A stretch of DNA of 64,000 nt from Lachnospiraceae bacterium (GTDB lineage: Bacteria; Bacillota; Clostridia; Lachnospirales; Lachnospiraceae), in NCBI GenBank assembly GCA_016291655.1, contig JAEEYF010000040.1, positions 32,045-96,044 of the forward strand, read 5' to 3'. Numbering within the stretch: the first letter of the stretch is position 1; every line of letters starts with the position of its first letter. The notes below the pieces were generated by a model that had not been told where the DNA came from, searched no databases, and saw only the letters and a list, made by a program, of their open reading frames with translations. Of this stretch, positions 25,252 through 34,746 are shown piece after piece. Both the position numbers and the translations under genes were made by a program.

Positions 25252-25290
25252 AGCAGCACCCCGAGCAATACCTTGGGGCGCTGCTTTTTT
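25252..25290 (+). terminator. Terminator after the papain-like gene
   Basis: AGCAGC-A-CCCC (25252 on) pairs with GGGG-C-GCTGCT (to 25285), then TTTTTT. Confidence 0.85.
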
Positions 25291-25297
25291 ATGCTAT

Positions 25298-25636
25298 TCA
25301 GCCTTCCCGGCGCTCCGCTCAGGATCTTTTTATGACCTAAACGTCGAAAATCCTCCTTTAGACCAAAGATTTCCCGGGAAAATCAGCCTTCCGGCGCTCC
25401 GCTCAAGAGCTTTTTATGACCTAAACGTCGAAAATCCCCCTTTAGACCAAAGATTTCCCGGGAAAATCAGCCTTCCCGGCGCTCCGCTCAAGAGCTTTTT
25501 ATGACCTAAACGTCGAAAATCCCCCTTTAGACCAAAGATTTCCCGGGAAAATCAGCCTTCCGGCGCTCCGCTCAGGATCTTTTTATGACTTAAACGTCGA
25601 AAATCCCCCTTTAGACCAAAGATTTCCCGGGAAAAT
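25298..25636. repeat. Tandem array of four 84-85-bp units
   Basis: Units start at 25298, 25383, 25467 and 25552. Each holds a TCAGCCTTC(C)CGGCGCTCCGCT linker, TATGACYTAAACG and CTTTAGACCAAAG arms about 10 bases apart, and TTTCCCGGGAAAAT. The units differ at only a few bases. There are no unique spacers, so this is not CRISPR. The array ends where integrase homology begins (25641). Together with the terminator it fills the stretch between the papain-like gene and the integrase remnant; no gene is seen within it. Confidence 0.92.
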
Positions 25637-25640
25637 CCGG

Positions 25641-25982
25641 CTTTTAAAGTACGCAGAGAGGAACGGCCTTGAAACGAAGAGTTTTCACAAGATAAGGAAG
25701 ACCTACGCCAGCAGACTTAATGCAAAAGGCGTTCCCATGGATCTCATTCGTGAGCAGCTGGGGCATACATCGCTTGAAACGACGTACAGCTATATATTCA
25801 ACCCGCTGACAGAGACTGAAAGCTACAAGGCTGTAACGGAAGCGGTGGGGTTCTCTACGCCGGAAGACGGTATACATCCGCCGAAGGTAACAAACATTTC
25901 TGCTCTCCGACGTAAGAAAGAGACATCAAACGGAAGTTGTCCCCAACTGTCCCCAAGTTTTTGGAGTAAAGAAAAAAGCTGA
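25641..25982 (+). pseudogene. Tyrosine recombinase/phage integrase, C-terminal remnant
   Basis: Frame 25641-25982 encodes the catalytic end of a tyrosine recombinase: FHKIRKTYASRLNAKG (the HxxR motif), LIREQLGHTSLETTYSYIF (LGH box, nucleophile Tyr in TTYSY), then a short basic tail. The N-terminal domains and the first catalytic Arg are missing. The upstream flank is the 85-bp array, so the gene is truncated there. It ends 39 bp from the 3' end of tRNA-Gly, the usual place for an integrase of an element inserted at a tRNA. It should be inactive. Confidence 0.85.
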
Positions 25983-26021
25983 AACCCTGTATTTATCAGT
26001 GCTTCAGCTAGGTATGAAAAG

Positions 26022-26094
26022 AGCGCGAGACGGGACTCGAACCCGCGGCCTCGACCTTGGCAAGGTCGCGCTCCACCAACTGAGCCACTCGCGC
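26022..26094 (-). tRNA. tRNA-Gly (anticodon GCC)
   Basis: On the minus strand: acceptor GCGCGAG / CTCGCGC with discriminator T, D-arm GGCTCAGTTGGTGGAGC, anticodon stem CGACC / GGTCG with loop TTGCCAA (anticodon GCC), and T-arm GCGGGTTCGAGTCCCGT. 73 nt, no encoded CCA. Its 3' end faces the integrase remnant. Confidence 0.96.
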
Positions 26095-26242
26095 ATGTTG
26101 TGTTTTGTGAAAGGCTTGCGTCTCTCGAACACGAGTGATATATTATCACCGTGAACTTCAAAAGTCAACAGCTTTTTGGATTTTTATTGAAGAACTATTG
26201 TCTAAATTTTTAGAAAAATTCAAAAAGCTTTTCAGGGGCAGG

Positions 26243-26270
26243 TTGATTTTTTTTCTGTTTCTGATATAAT
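26243..26270 (+). promoter_or_regulatory. ilvB promoter
   Basis: TTGATT (26243-26248), 16-bp spacer, TATAAT (26265-26270), 33 bp before the ATG. Confidence 0.7.
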
Positions 26271-26302
26271 GCCTATTTACTTACGAAAAGAAGGGGATAT
26301 TG

Positions 26303-27862
26303 ATGAAAGGTTCCGAAATTCTCATTAGAACATTGATCAAGGAAGGCGTTGACACCATCTTCGGCTATCCGGGGAGTGCAGTGCTGGATATCTATGATGC
26401 GCTGTATGACCATCCGGAGATCCGCCACATCCTGACCTCCCATGAACAGGGAGCGGCGCATGCCGCAGACGGATATGCACGGAGCACCGGGAGAGTGGGC
26501 GTGTGCCTTGCGACCAGCGGGCCGGGAGCCACAAACCTTGTGACGGGCATAGCTACCGCGTACATGGATTCGATCCCGATGGTTGCTATTACGGGCAACG
26601 TATCCAACAGCCTTTTGGGAAAGGACAGCTTTCAGGAGGTTGACATTGCGGGCGTTACAATGCCCATAACCAAGCATAATTTCATCGTTAAGGATGTAAA
26701 GGACATAGAGAAAACAGTGAGTCGTGCCTTTGATATAGCGGGAAGCGGGCGACCCGGTCCTGTTTTGGTGGATATTACCACCGATGCTATCTCTGCCGAA
26801 GGAGAATTCCTGAATATAGAGATCTCAAAGAGCAACGATCACGATCATTTCACGAAGGACGATCTTAAAGCGGCGGCGAAGCTGGCGAATGCGTCAAAGA
26901 AACCGTTGATATACGCCGGTGGCGGTGCGTCCGGTGCTTCCATGCAATTAAGAATGCTTGCCGAGCTCCTGAAAGCACCTGTCTGTGATTCACTGATGGG
27001 GAAGGGAGCATTCCCGGGAGATGATGAAAAGTATCTGGGTATGCTGGGCATACACGGAACGGACGCGGCGAGGGAAGCAGTTAAGGAATGTGATCTTTTG
27101 ATCGCGGTCGGAGTGCGTTTCTCCGACAGAGCAACGGAGAATTTCAAAACGATCTCCGCAAAGTCAAAGATCATTCATATAGACATAGATCCCGCGGAGA
27201 TCAACAAAAACATCATCTGCACGGCAGCATTGAACGGAGATGCAAGAAATGTTCTTACGGCTCTTTTGCCGCTTATAAAGGAAAAAGAGAGAAAGCTTTG
27301 GAGAAAGGCTGAGAATGCGAAGGATGAGAAAGACGGATCCTTTAACGGTAAAAGCATAATCAGGGAACTCTTTAGGCAGACCAAGGGCGACGCCATTGTT
27401 GTTACGGATGTCGGAAAACACCAGATGACAACGGTTTCGGAATGGAAGTTCTTAAAACCCGGTCAGCTGCTCACTTCGGGTGGCTTGGGAACCATGGGCT
27501 ACGGTCTCGGCGCGTCCATCGGCGCAAAGCTTGCGAATCCGGACAAAACTGTCCTAAACATCGCAGGCGACGGCTGCTTCAGGATGAATATGAACGAGCT
27601 TGCAACCGCGAACCGCTATAAGGTCGCGGTAATAGAAGTCATATTGGATAACCACTCGCTTGGGCTTGTACGCGACCTTCAGGATGAGTTTTACGAGGGA
27701 CGTCATTCCTGCACGGACATAGAGGATGATGTGGATTTCGTAAAGATAGCGGAAGCCATGGGCGTAAAGGGTATCAGGGCCACAAACAATGAGGAGTTTA
27801 AAAAAGCGGTCAAGGAAGCGCTTGGCCTGAACGAACCCGTTGTTATAGAATGTGAATTATAA
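26303..27862 (+). CDS. ilvB: Acetolactate synthase, catalytic subunit-like
   Basis: ThDP enzyme joining two pyruvates (or pyruvate and 2-ketobutyrate) in branched-chain amino acid synthesis. The catalytic Glu48 is in TSHEQGAAHAADGYARS, followed by ATSGPGATNLVTGIATAYMD. The ThDP/Mg motif is AGDGCFRMNMNELATANRY to DNHSLG. At 519 residues it is about 40 shorter than typical IlvB, and no small subunit (ilvN) is adjacent, so it could be an unregulated or second isozyme. ATG 26303 has AAGGGGA 6 bases upstream. The promoter lies directly ahead. Confidence 0.88.
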   Translation: MKGSEILIRTLIKEGVDTIFGYPGSAVLDIYDALYDHPEIRHILTSHEQGAAHAADGYARSTGRVGVCLATSGPGATNLVTGIATAYMDSIPMVAITGNVSNSLLGKDSFQEVDIAGVTMPITKHNFIVKDVKDIEKTVSRAFDIAGSGRPGPVLVDITTDAISAEGEFLNIEISKSNDHDHFTKDDLKAAAKLANASKKPLIYAGGGASGASMQLRMLAELLKAPVCDSLMGKGAFPGDDEKYLGMLGIHGTDAAREAVKECDLLIAVGVRFSDRATENFKTISAKSKIIHIDIDPAEINKNIICTAALNGDARNVLTALLPLIKEKERKLWRKAENAKDEKDGSFNGKSIIRELFRQTKGDAIVVTDVGKHQMTTVSEWKFLKPGQLLTSGGLGTMGYGLGASIGAKLANPDKTVLNIAGDGCFRMNMNELATANRYKVAVIEVILDNHSLGLVRDLQDEFYEGRHSCTDIEDDVDFVKIAEAMGVKGIRATNNEEFKKAVKEALGLNEPVVIECEL

Positions 27863-27920
27863 AAGTCAAGTCTTAGGACTTGCATAAAGATTTATTGATA
27901 CAAAAGGAACAGATAGAAAC

Positions 27921-28982
27921 ATGTCGGAAACACTTAAGAAATCGGATTTTTACTATGATCTTCCGGAGGAACTGATCGCTCAGGATCCTCTTTCGGACAG
28001 ATCTTCATCAAGGCTTCTTGTGCTCGATAAGAACACGGGAGCTGTGGAACACAAGCATTTCACGGATATAAAGGAGTATCTGAGCCCCGGCGATTGTCTG
28101 GTCATCAACGATACAAAGGTCATCCCCGCCCGTCTCATCGGTACGAAGACAGGTGATGCCAAGGGCGACGGCAATCAGTTCGGCTCCAAGATCGAGGTTT
28201 TGCTTCTCAAACGAGGGGCGGATGATGTATGGGAGACCATCGTAAGGCCCGGCAAAAAGGCAAGGACCGGTGCAAAGATCGACTTTGGAAACGGTCTGCT
28301 CACCGGAGAGGTGGTGGAATGCCTGGAAGACGGTAACAGAATGATCAAGTTTCATTACAAGGGCATATTCGAAGAGATCCTTGACAAGCTCGGTCAGATG
28401 CCGCTTCCGCCTTATATTACACATGAACTTAAGGACAAGAACCGTTACCAGACCGTCTATGCCAAGCATGAAGGCTCCGCCGCGGCACCTACAGCAGGCC
28501 TGCACTTTACCGAGCAGCTTCTTAAGGAACTTGAGGATGAAGGCATAATAATCGCCAGAGTCACTCTTCATGTGGGTCTCGGAACTTTCAGACCCGTAAA
28601 GGAAGAGAACATTCTGGATCACCATATGCATACGGAAAGCTATCAGGTGCTTCCTGAAGAGGCGAAGAAGATCAACGATGCGAAGGCTGCGGGCGGCAGG
28701 CTCATATGCGTGGGTACCACCAGCTGCAGGACCATCGAGAGCGTATCGGATGAGCAGGGCATAGTACATGCGGGCTCCGGAGATACGCAGATCTTCATCT
28801 ACCCCGGCTACAAGTTTAAAGCACTGGATTGCCTGATCACAAACTTCCACCTGCCGGAGTCCACTCTCATCATGCTGGTGTCCGCCCTTGCGGGACGTGA
28901 GCATGTGCTGAGTGCCTACGAAGAAGCGGTGAAAGAGAGATACAGATTCTTCTCTTTCGGTGACGCAATGTTCATATGTTGA
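27921..28982 (+). CDS. queA: S-adenosylmethionine:tRNA ribosyltransferase-isomerase
   Basis: Adds the ribosyl part of SAM to preQ1 at the tRNA wobble position in queuosine synthesis. Marks: [15 protein letters not shown] near the start, [30 protein letters not shown] and [15 protein letters not shown], all characteristic of QueA, then [14 protein letters not shown] [12 protein letters not shown]. 353 residues, family length. ATG 27921 has AAAGGAA upstream. It follows ilvB by 58 bp; no other queuosine genes are in view. Confidence 0.97.
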   Translation: MSETLKKSDFYYDLPEELIAQDPLSDRSSSRLLVLDKNTGAVEHKHFTDIKEYLSPGDCLVINDTKVIPARLIGTKTGDAKGDGNQFGSKIEVLLLKRGADDVWETIVRPGKKARTGAKIDFGNGLLTGEVVECLEDGNRMIKFHYKGIFEEILDKLGQMPLPPYITHELKDKNRYQTVYAKHEGSAAAPTAGLHFTEQLLKELEDEGIIIARVTLHVGLGTFRPVKEENILDHHMHTESYQVLPEEAKKINDAKAAGGRLICVGTTSCRTIESVSDEQGIVHAGSGDTQIFIYPGYKFKALDCLITNFHLPESTLIMLVSALAGREHVLSAYEEAVKERYRFFSFGDAMFIC

Positions 28983-28990
28983 TGAATTAC

Positions 28991-29019
28991 TTGCTTAAAG
29001 GGATAATTTTTGCTATAAT
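28991..29019 (+). promoter_or_regulatory. Promoter of the CNNM/CorC-like pair
   Basis: TTGCTT (28991-28996), 17-bp spacer, TATAAT (29014-29019). Confidence 0.75.
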
Positions 29020-29075
29020 CATGCAATATGATAAATTGAGTTATGTATATTTAAAAGGAGTGTGATTGTTTCCAA

Positions 29076-30407
29076 ATGGACGCGGATCCTGCCAGTCGAT
29101 GGTTAATTATTACTGAAGTAGTTACCAATAATAGAAATTGGACACCCTGGATAATTGTAATCCTGTTACTTCTCGCAGCTGCATTTCTTGCAGTTACGGA
29201 AACGGCCTTGGCTTCCGTTAAAGCCACTAAAATTCGTGCCCGCGCCGACAGAGGCGATGAAAGGGCAAAAAAGGTCATCAAGGTTTTGGATGACTTTGAC
29301 CGTGCAATAACAACGATCTTAATTCTGACCAATATAGTACATCTATCAGCAGCGGGCATAGTCACCGTTCAGGTTACCCGTATTTGGGGACTGGGCGCTG
29401 TAACCATCAGTACTGTAATAAGCACATTGGTTGTTTTTTTTGTAGGCGAAATGCTCCCCAAGAGCATAGCAAAAAAATACAGTGAGACCTTTTCGCTTGC
29501 TACAGCATCTACGCTTTTAGTTTTTATGGCGTTACTTAAGCCTGCGGCTCTTCTGTTGTCTAAGATAGGCGGTCTCGCGGGGAGACTTACTCGCGAAGAA
29601 CCCGAAATCTCCGTTACCGAAGATGAGATCTATGACATAATTGAAGATATGACAGAAAAGGGTTCCCTGGGTGAAGACCATGGCGACCTTATTTCCTCTG
29701 CTTTGCAATTTGGCACCGTGCAGGTAAACTCGATCATTACCTCCAGGGTGGATGTTTGTATGCTTGATGTGGACTCCGAGCCGGAGGAGATCATAGAGAC
29801 CATTAAGAAAGTACGTCACAGCCGTTTGCCGGTTTACGATGGCACGGTTGACAACATAATTGGAATACTTCAGATCAGAAAATACATAAAGGAGTACTTA
29901 AAGGACGGCGGAAAACCGGATCTTAAGGAGCTTCTCGATCCTCCGTTTTTTGTTCATGCCAGCATGAAGATCGATGATCTGCTTGCGAAGATGAGCAAGG
30001 AATGCATCAATATGGCGATCGTTACGGACAGCTACGGCGGTACGAGAGGCATAGTCACCGTCGAGGATATACTTGAGGAACTGGTGGGAGAGATCTGGGA
30101 CGAGGATGATGTGGTTGAGGAACCGATCAGAAAGCTCGAAGCAAATTCCTGCATATGCGATGACGACGTTCACGTGGCGGATGTTTTCGATTTCCTTGAG
30201 TACGAAGATCCCGAAGAGAACGAAGAATTTGAAAACAAGATCATAGCCGAGTGGGCATATGAAAACTTCGGAACCATTCCGAAGGTAGGTGACACTTTCA
30301 GATACCACGAGCTGGAAGTCAAGGTTTTTGAAATGGATCATAACAGGATCACGTCATTGACTGTAACTGTTTTGCCTTCCGAAGAAGAAAAGGGAGGTGA
30401 AGAGTGA
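29076..30407 (+). CDS. CNNM/HlyC-CorC family membrane protein (first of two)
   Basis: DUF21 transmembrane domain (about 20-175: three to four helices, including AAFLAVTETALASVKATKI and VFFVGEMLPKSIAKKYSE), two CBS domains (about 200-335; SRVDVCMLDVD, RLPVYDGTVDNIIGIL, NMAIVTDSYGGTRGIVTVED) and a C-terminal CorC/HlyC domain (about 350-435). Family members transport or sense Mg2+ or other divalent cations. AAAAGGAG lies 15 bases before ATG 29076, longer than ideal, but no nearer in-frame start exists. It overlaps the next, paralogous gene by four bases (GTGA). Confidence 0.9.
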   Translation: MDADPASRWLIITEVVTNNRNWTPWIIVILLLLAAAFLAVTETALASVKATKIRARADRGDERAKKVIKVLDDFDRAITTILILTNIVHLSAAGIVTVQVTRIWGLGAVTISTVISTLVVFFVGEMLPKSIAKKYSETFSLATASTLLVFMALLKPAALLLSKIGGLAGRLTREEPEISVTEDEIYDIIEDMTEKGSLGEDHGDLISSALQFGTVQVNSIITSRVDVCMLDVDSEPEEIIETIKKVRHSRLPVYDGTVDNIIGILQIRKYIKEYLKDGGKPDLKELLDPPFFVHASMKIDDLLAKMSKECINMAIVTDSYGGTRGIVTVEDILEELVGEIWDEDDVVEEPIRKLEANSCICDDDVHVADVFDFLEYEDPEENEEFENKIIAEWAYENFGTIPKVGDTFRYHELEVKVFEMDHNRITSLTVTVLPSEEEKGGEE

Positions 30408-31696
30408 TAATGGATATTATCCTTATTGTTTGTTATTCGATAGCGATCATTATCTGTATACTGCTTTCCGGCTTTTTCTCGGGCTCGGAGATGAGTTATT
30501 CCTCATGTAACAGGACCAGACTCGACAATCTTTCCGAGGACGGCGACAAAAGGGCCAAAGCTGCGGCTAAGATCGTTGCAAGATTTGATGATACCCTGAG
30601 TACGATACTCATAGGCAATAACCTGGTGAACATTGCATGCTCTTCAATCGGAACGGTGCTTGTGATCTCGATCTGCGAGCTCGCGGATCCGAGCATGAAT
30701 GCCGACAATGCGCCCACCTGGATATCCACACTCGTGCTTACCATATTGATCATCATCTTTGGTGAGACGATACCCAAGATATCCTCCAAAAAGCAGGCGA
30801 ACAAAAAGGCACTCAAGTATGCCTATGCCATCAGGACATTAAATAACCTGCTGAAGCCTGTTGTGGTTCCTGTTGTAGGGCTGGTCAAGCTCTGCTCGCT
30901 GCCCTTCAAGGGAGAAGCGGACAAGGATGACGATGATGTGGCCATTGATGAACTCACGGACATCATTGAAACCGCGGAAGAGGAGAAGGTCCTCGACGAG
31001 GATGCATCCGAGCTTGTTCAGGCGGCCATAGATTTTAGCGACACTCCTGTTTATGAAGTTATGACGGCGAGGGTTGATATGCTTGCCATCGACATAGAGG
31101 ATGACAAGGAGAGCATAGATGAGATCATCTCAAACTCCACGTTTACCCGTATTCCCGTATATGAGGGGAGCATAGATAACATCATCGGAACTCTTTCGCT
31201 GAACCGTTATCTCCGTGCCTGCCTTGAGGAAGAAACACCGGACATCAGGAAACTGATAATGCCGCCCAAATATGTATACAAGACAACGAAGCTTCCCATC
31301 GTTCTGAACGAGTTCAGACATGCAAAACAGCATCTGGCCATCGTTACTGATGAATACGGCGGGACGCTCGGCATAGTTTCCATGGAGGATGTTCTGGAGT
31401 CTATCGTCGGAGACATCTGGGATGAGAGCGACGAAGTGGAAGACGAGGTCGTTGAAACCTCCGACGGACGTTATGAGTTTGACGGAGACACGACCATCGA
31501 CAGCTTCCTTGAAGAACTTGAACTGGATGAAGGCGCGTTGGAATGCGATTCGGATACGGTGGGCGGATGGATGATCGAAACGCTGGAGCATTTCCCGGAA
31601 AAGGGAGAGAGCTTCGAGTGGAACGGTTACAGGCTTACCGTTCTTGAAGCGGATGACCACAGAGTTTCAAAGGTTTTGGCCGAGAAGCTTGAATGA
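30404..31696 (+). CDS. CNNM/HlyC-CorC family membrane protein (second of two)
   Basis: Paralogue of the preceding gene with the same order: DUF21 membrane domain (FFSGSEMSYSSCNRTRLDNL, then IFGETIPKISSKKQANKKAL), CBS pair (TARVDMLAIDIEDD, RIPVYEGSIDNIIGTL, LAIVTDEYGGTLGIVSMED) and CorC domain ending AEKLE. The start is GTG 30404, GGGAGG 6 bases upstream; ATG 30410 is 12 bases away. Tandem members may form a heteromer, which is inference. A bidirectional terminator follows. Confidence 0.9.
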   Translation: MIMDIILIVCYSIAIIICILLSGFFSGSEMSYSSCNRTRLDNLSEDGDKRAKAAAKIVARFDDTLSTILIGNNLVNIACSSIGTVLVISICELADPSMNADNAPTWISTLVLTILIIIFGETIPKISSKKQANKKALKYAYAIRTLNNLLKPVVVPVVGLVKLCSLPFKGEADKDDDDVAIDELTDIIETAEEEKVLDEDASELVQAAIDFSDTPVYEVMTARVDMLAIDIEDDKESIDEIISNSTFTRIPVYEGSIDNIIGTLSLNRYLRACLEEETPDIRKLIMPPKYVYKTTKLPIVLNEFRHAKQHLAIVTDEYGGTLGIVSMEDVLESIVGDIWDESDEVEDEVVETSDGRYEFDGDTTIDSFLEELELDEGALECDSDTVGGWMIETLEHFPEKGESFEWNGYRLTVLEADDHRVSKVLAEKLE

Positions 31697-31712
31697 AAAG
31701 AAGAATAAAAAA

Positions 31713-31741
31713 AAGAGGAACTTCGCTTGGAGGTTCCTCTT
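31713..31741. terminator. Bidirectional terminator
   Basis: AAGAGGAAC (31713-31721) pairs with GTTCCTCTT (31733-31741), flanked by an A run on the left and T-rich sequence on the right, between convergent genes. Confidence 0.85.
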
Positions 31742-31750
31742 ATTGTTTTG

Positions 31751-33616
31751 TCAGGTGGCGATCTCAGCAAGTTTCTTTTGCATGCTTTCACAAAGCTGAT
31801 TCACCATGTCCGTTACGGTGCTGATCTCTTCGGCTCTTGCCGCGAGGGTTTCTGTCTTGCTCGTGGCTTCCGCGATAAGTTTTTCAAGCTGCTGAGCCTG
31901 AGTGTTGAGGCTTAAGATCGCGTCCGTGATCTGCTCCTTGTTGGAAAGAGAGCTCTTGGCCGCCTTATCGGAGGATGCGGAAAGCTCCTTAATGTTCTGG
32001 GCAACGACGTTGAAACCACGGCCGGCTTCACCTGCTCTTGCGGCTTCGATGGAAGCGTTCAGTGCGAGGAGAGTGGTCCTTCCGGAAATGGCGGTGATGT
32101 TCTTGTTGTCTTTTTCCAGTTGATCCAGCAGGTTCATGATGTTGGCGAAGGATTTTGCAAAATTAACGCAAAATTCATTGATCTCACATATATTCTTTGT
32201 GATCTCTTCCGTATCGATTGCCGTTGAACGGTTGTTGGAGGAGAGGTTATCGATCGATGAATTGAGCTTAAGGAAATCGCTGTTAACGTATTGCGAGATG
32301 GCGATACTCTTTTTCTCGTTGTACCAGATGCAGTTCTCCTTAATGTTGGCGCCGTTGTATATGGCTTTGGCCATATCCTTACAGGACTTGTATCCGCACG
32401 CGCTGCAATCGATGTGACGATCTTCTTCCGTAGTCTTCAGCATGGTGTTAAAGATCTCGTCATATTCACGTTCCGAGGGCTCGGGTACGCGGACATATGA
32501 GGACTTGTCGGAGTACTTTCTGATGAAATCCGACAACCGCAGATCCTTGAATTGCTCGTTGAGTGCGGCAAGTCTTTGAGCAGGAGTCATGGAACGGCCC
32601 GTCTCGAGATCCTTGTCACCGTCGATCTTTTCTTTTCTGATACGCTGCAGGGCAAAGAAGGTATCGTCGCCGGTAGCAACTTCGGGCTCTGTGGCTGTTC
32701 CGTAAAGACAACCGCGGGAACAGTTCAAAGCGTCCACGAGTACGGGGAGTTCCTTTTTGGAGGCAACTCTTTTTGCATAGCTTTCCAGGTAGGCATAGGC
32801 ATGCTTTTCGCCCTCGATCTGCTTTATGAGTACATCTTCACCCAGGAACCAGTAGACGTTTTCTTTGAGTCCGCCGGGCATGGGATAGATCGCACCCATA
32901 CCGTCCTCGATCTCATCTTTTACATCTTCTCCGTAGAGTCTGTGCTCACGCATATATTTTACAAGGTGGTCGTAGGTTACGTTGTAGGATACCAGACCGT
33001 CTGTTTCCGGAGCCTTGAATTCCTTTGATTTTGCAAGGCAAGGGCTTAAGAAAGCGAGTTTATCGGTACAGTTCTCGTATTTTGCAAGATATACCGCTGC
33101 GCAGAGCGTAGGAGAGTGAACCGGCATAAGTTTTGGAAGCAGCGAAGGGAGATACTTCTCGATATAGTCGACAATAGCCGGACAGGGTTGTGAAATGCCG
33201 CCCATGAAATTGTTTTCCGTTATATATTTGATATAAGCCCAAGTAGTAATGTCCGCGCCGAAACCAACACTTACAAGTCTTCTAACGCCGAGTTTCTTAA
33301 GCCCGCCGAGAATCCTTCCGCCGTCATCGGGATAATTCGCGAAGAAAGCGGGAGCGATCAACAGTGAGATCTTTTCGCCTTTCCTGAGATCATTAAGGAA
33401 AAGCTCCGTGTCATCCTCATAGGAACGCGCGTTGTGATTGCAGGCGTCTATGCAGGAGCCACAGCCAACACAATAATCGGGACTGATCTCGATCACTTGT
33501 GTTTCGTCATCCTTTTTTACAACCTTGTTTGCCAGTATAGCAGGGCATACAGATATGCAATGATGACATGCGATACAATTGTCATTGGTGGTTACAAGTC
33601 TCTGAAAGTGAGCCAT
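31751..33616 (-). CDS. [FeFe]-hydrogenase-like sensor fused to a chemoreceptor signalling domain
   Basis: 621 residues, four parts: (1) two 4Fe-4S ferredoxin motifs, Cys14/17/20/24 and Cys49/52/55/59; (2) a hydrogenase large-subunit-like domain (about 80-330) with altered H-cluster motifs, ISQPCPA (Cys145, where catalytic enzymes have TSCCP), [10 protein letters not shown] (Cys193) and NCSRGCLYG (Cys299, Cys303); (3) an FeS domain with Cys404/407/412/429 ([10 protein letters not shown]); (4) a chemoreceptor-type signalling coiled coil with tip [20 protein letters not shown] (about 516-535). The four cubane cysteines are kept but the proton-relay Cys is Pro, so a redox or H2 sensor rather than a catalyst is likely. 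No membrane segments, so cytosolic. GGAAGG precedes the start. Confidence 0.85.
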   Translation of the reverse strand: MAHFQRLVTTNDNCIACHHCISVCPAILANKVVKKDDETQVIEISPDYCVGCGSCIDACNHNARSYEDDTELFLNDLRKGEKISLLIAPAFFANYPDDGGRILGGLKKLGVRRLVSVGFGADITTWAYIKYITENNFMGGISQPCPAIVDYIEKYLPSLLPKLMPVHSPTLCAAVYLAKYENCTDKLAFLSPCLAKSKEFKAPETDGLVSYNVTYDHLVKYMREHRLYGEDVKDEIEDGMGAIYPMPGGLKENVYWFLGEDVLIKQIEGEKHAYAYLESYAKRVASKKELPVLVDALNCSRGCLYGTATEPEVATGDDTFFALQRIRKEKIDGDKDLETGRSMTPAQRLAALNEQFKDLRLSDFIRKYSDKSSYVRVPEPSEREYDEIFNTMLKTTEEDRHIDCSACGYKSCKDMAKAIYNGANIKENCIWYNEKKSIAISQYVNSDFLKLNSSIDNLSSNNRSTAIDTEEITKNICEINEFCVNFAKSFANIMNLLDQLEKDNKNITAISGRTTLLALNASIEAARAGEAGRGFNVVAQNIKELSASSDKAAKSSLSNKEQITDAILSLNTQAQQLEKLIAEATSKTETLAARAEEISTVTDMVNQLCESMQKKLAEIAT

Positions 33617-33864
33617 ATACTCAAGTGTCCTTCCTGATGATTATAATATTTTGTTGTATTGTGTCTCTATTTGTTGAATTTTACTACAATTCAAGGGCGA
33701 ACACAATAATAAAGCGACTAATTTTATTAAATTATAATAAGTTCGCACTTTTGTTGGACTTTTTCTCAAGGTAAATCGGCGAAGTATTTTTAAGATAGCC
33801 CTTTTAATTTATCCCGATGTGTTGTAAAATAGGCAAAAACCCGAGATAAAGGAGCAACCGCTAT

Positions 33865-34737
33865 ATGAGAGTGATCGATAAGATAAGATCGGAAAAAATC
33901 AGCCTTTCCTTTGAGGTGTTTCCACCCAAGACTGCCGATAAATTTGAGACGATTAAAAATGCAACCGAAAGAGTGGGGGCATTGTCACCTGATTTTATGA
34001 GCGTTACATACGGCGCCGGCGGCGGAACAAGTGAATATACGGTTGCCATAGCAAAGGACCTTCAGAACAAGTTCAATATACCCGTGCTTGCGCATCTTTC
34101 CTGCATCAGTTCCACCAGGGAGGGCGTGAGGAAACAGCTGGAAGCCATAAAGGCTGCCGGAATAGAAAACATTCTGGCGCTGAGAGGCGATCTTCCCGCA
34201 GGAAGTGAAGCCCAGGAGAAATGGGATTACAGATATGCCTCAGAGCTTGTGAAGGAGATCAAGGATTTCGATCCGTCCTTCTGCATAGGCGGAGCGTGCT
34301 ATCCCGAATGTCATCCCGAATCCTTAAGCCAAAAGAAGGATATCGAAAACATGAAGAAGAAGGTGGAAGCAGGCTGTGAGTTCCTGACGACACAGATGTT
34401 CTTCGACAACAACATATATTGGAATTTCCTCTATAAGGTGAGAGATGCGGGGATCAATGTGCCCATAGTTGCGGGTATCATGCCCGTGACAAACGTAAAG
34501 CAGGTGGAGAGGACACTGAAGCTCTCCGGAGCGCAGGTACCGCTCAAGTTTAAATATATGGTGGACAAGTTCGGCTGCAATCCGGAAGCCATGAGAAGGG
34601 CCGGCATAATATATGCCACGGAGCAGATCGTCGATCTCATCGCAAACGGCGTTACGGCGATCCACCTTTACACCATGAACAAGGCAGACATAGCGGAAGA
34701 GATAAAGAACAATCTTAAAGGCATATTGGACATATAG
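33865..34737 (+). CDS. metF: Methylenetetrahydrofolate reductase
   Basis: Flavin enzyme reducing 5,10-methylene-THF to 5-methyl-THF, the methyl donor of MetH. TIM barrel of 290 residues; marks are SFEVFPPKTADKFETI at the start, FMSVTYGAGGGTS, HLSCISSTREGVRKQL, LALRGDLPAG and FLTTQMFFDNNIYWNF. AAAGGAG precedes ATG 33865. It opens the metF-activation domain-metH operon (gaps 9 and 19 bp). Confidence 0.96.
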   Translation: MRVIDKIRSEKISLSFEVFPPKTADKFETIKNATERVGALSPDFMSVTYGAGGGTSEYTVAIAKDLQNKFNIPVLAHLSCISSTREGVRKQLEAIKAAGIENILALRGDLPAGSEAQEKWDYRYASELVKEIKDFDPSFCIGGACYPECHPESLSQKKDIENMKKKVEAGCEFLTTQMFFDNNIYWNFLYKVRDAGINVPIVAGIMPVTNVKQVERTLKLSGAQVPLKFKYMVDKFGCNPEAMRRAGIIYATEQIVDLIANGVTAIHLYTMNKADIAEEIKNNLKGILDI

Positions 34738-34746
34738 TTTATTAGC

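Noticed and set aside
25298..25636. CRISPR array
   Set aside because: The whole 85-bp unit is conserved, including what would be spacers; there is no short direct repeat with unique spacers and no cas gene.
27869..27884. CAAGTC / GACTTG hairpin between ilvB and queA as a terminator
   Set aside because: The stem is only six bases and no T run follows.
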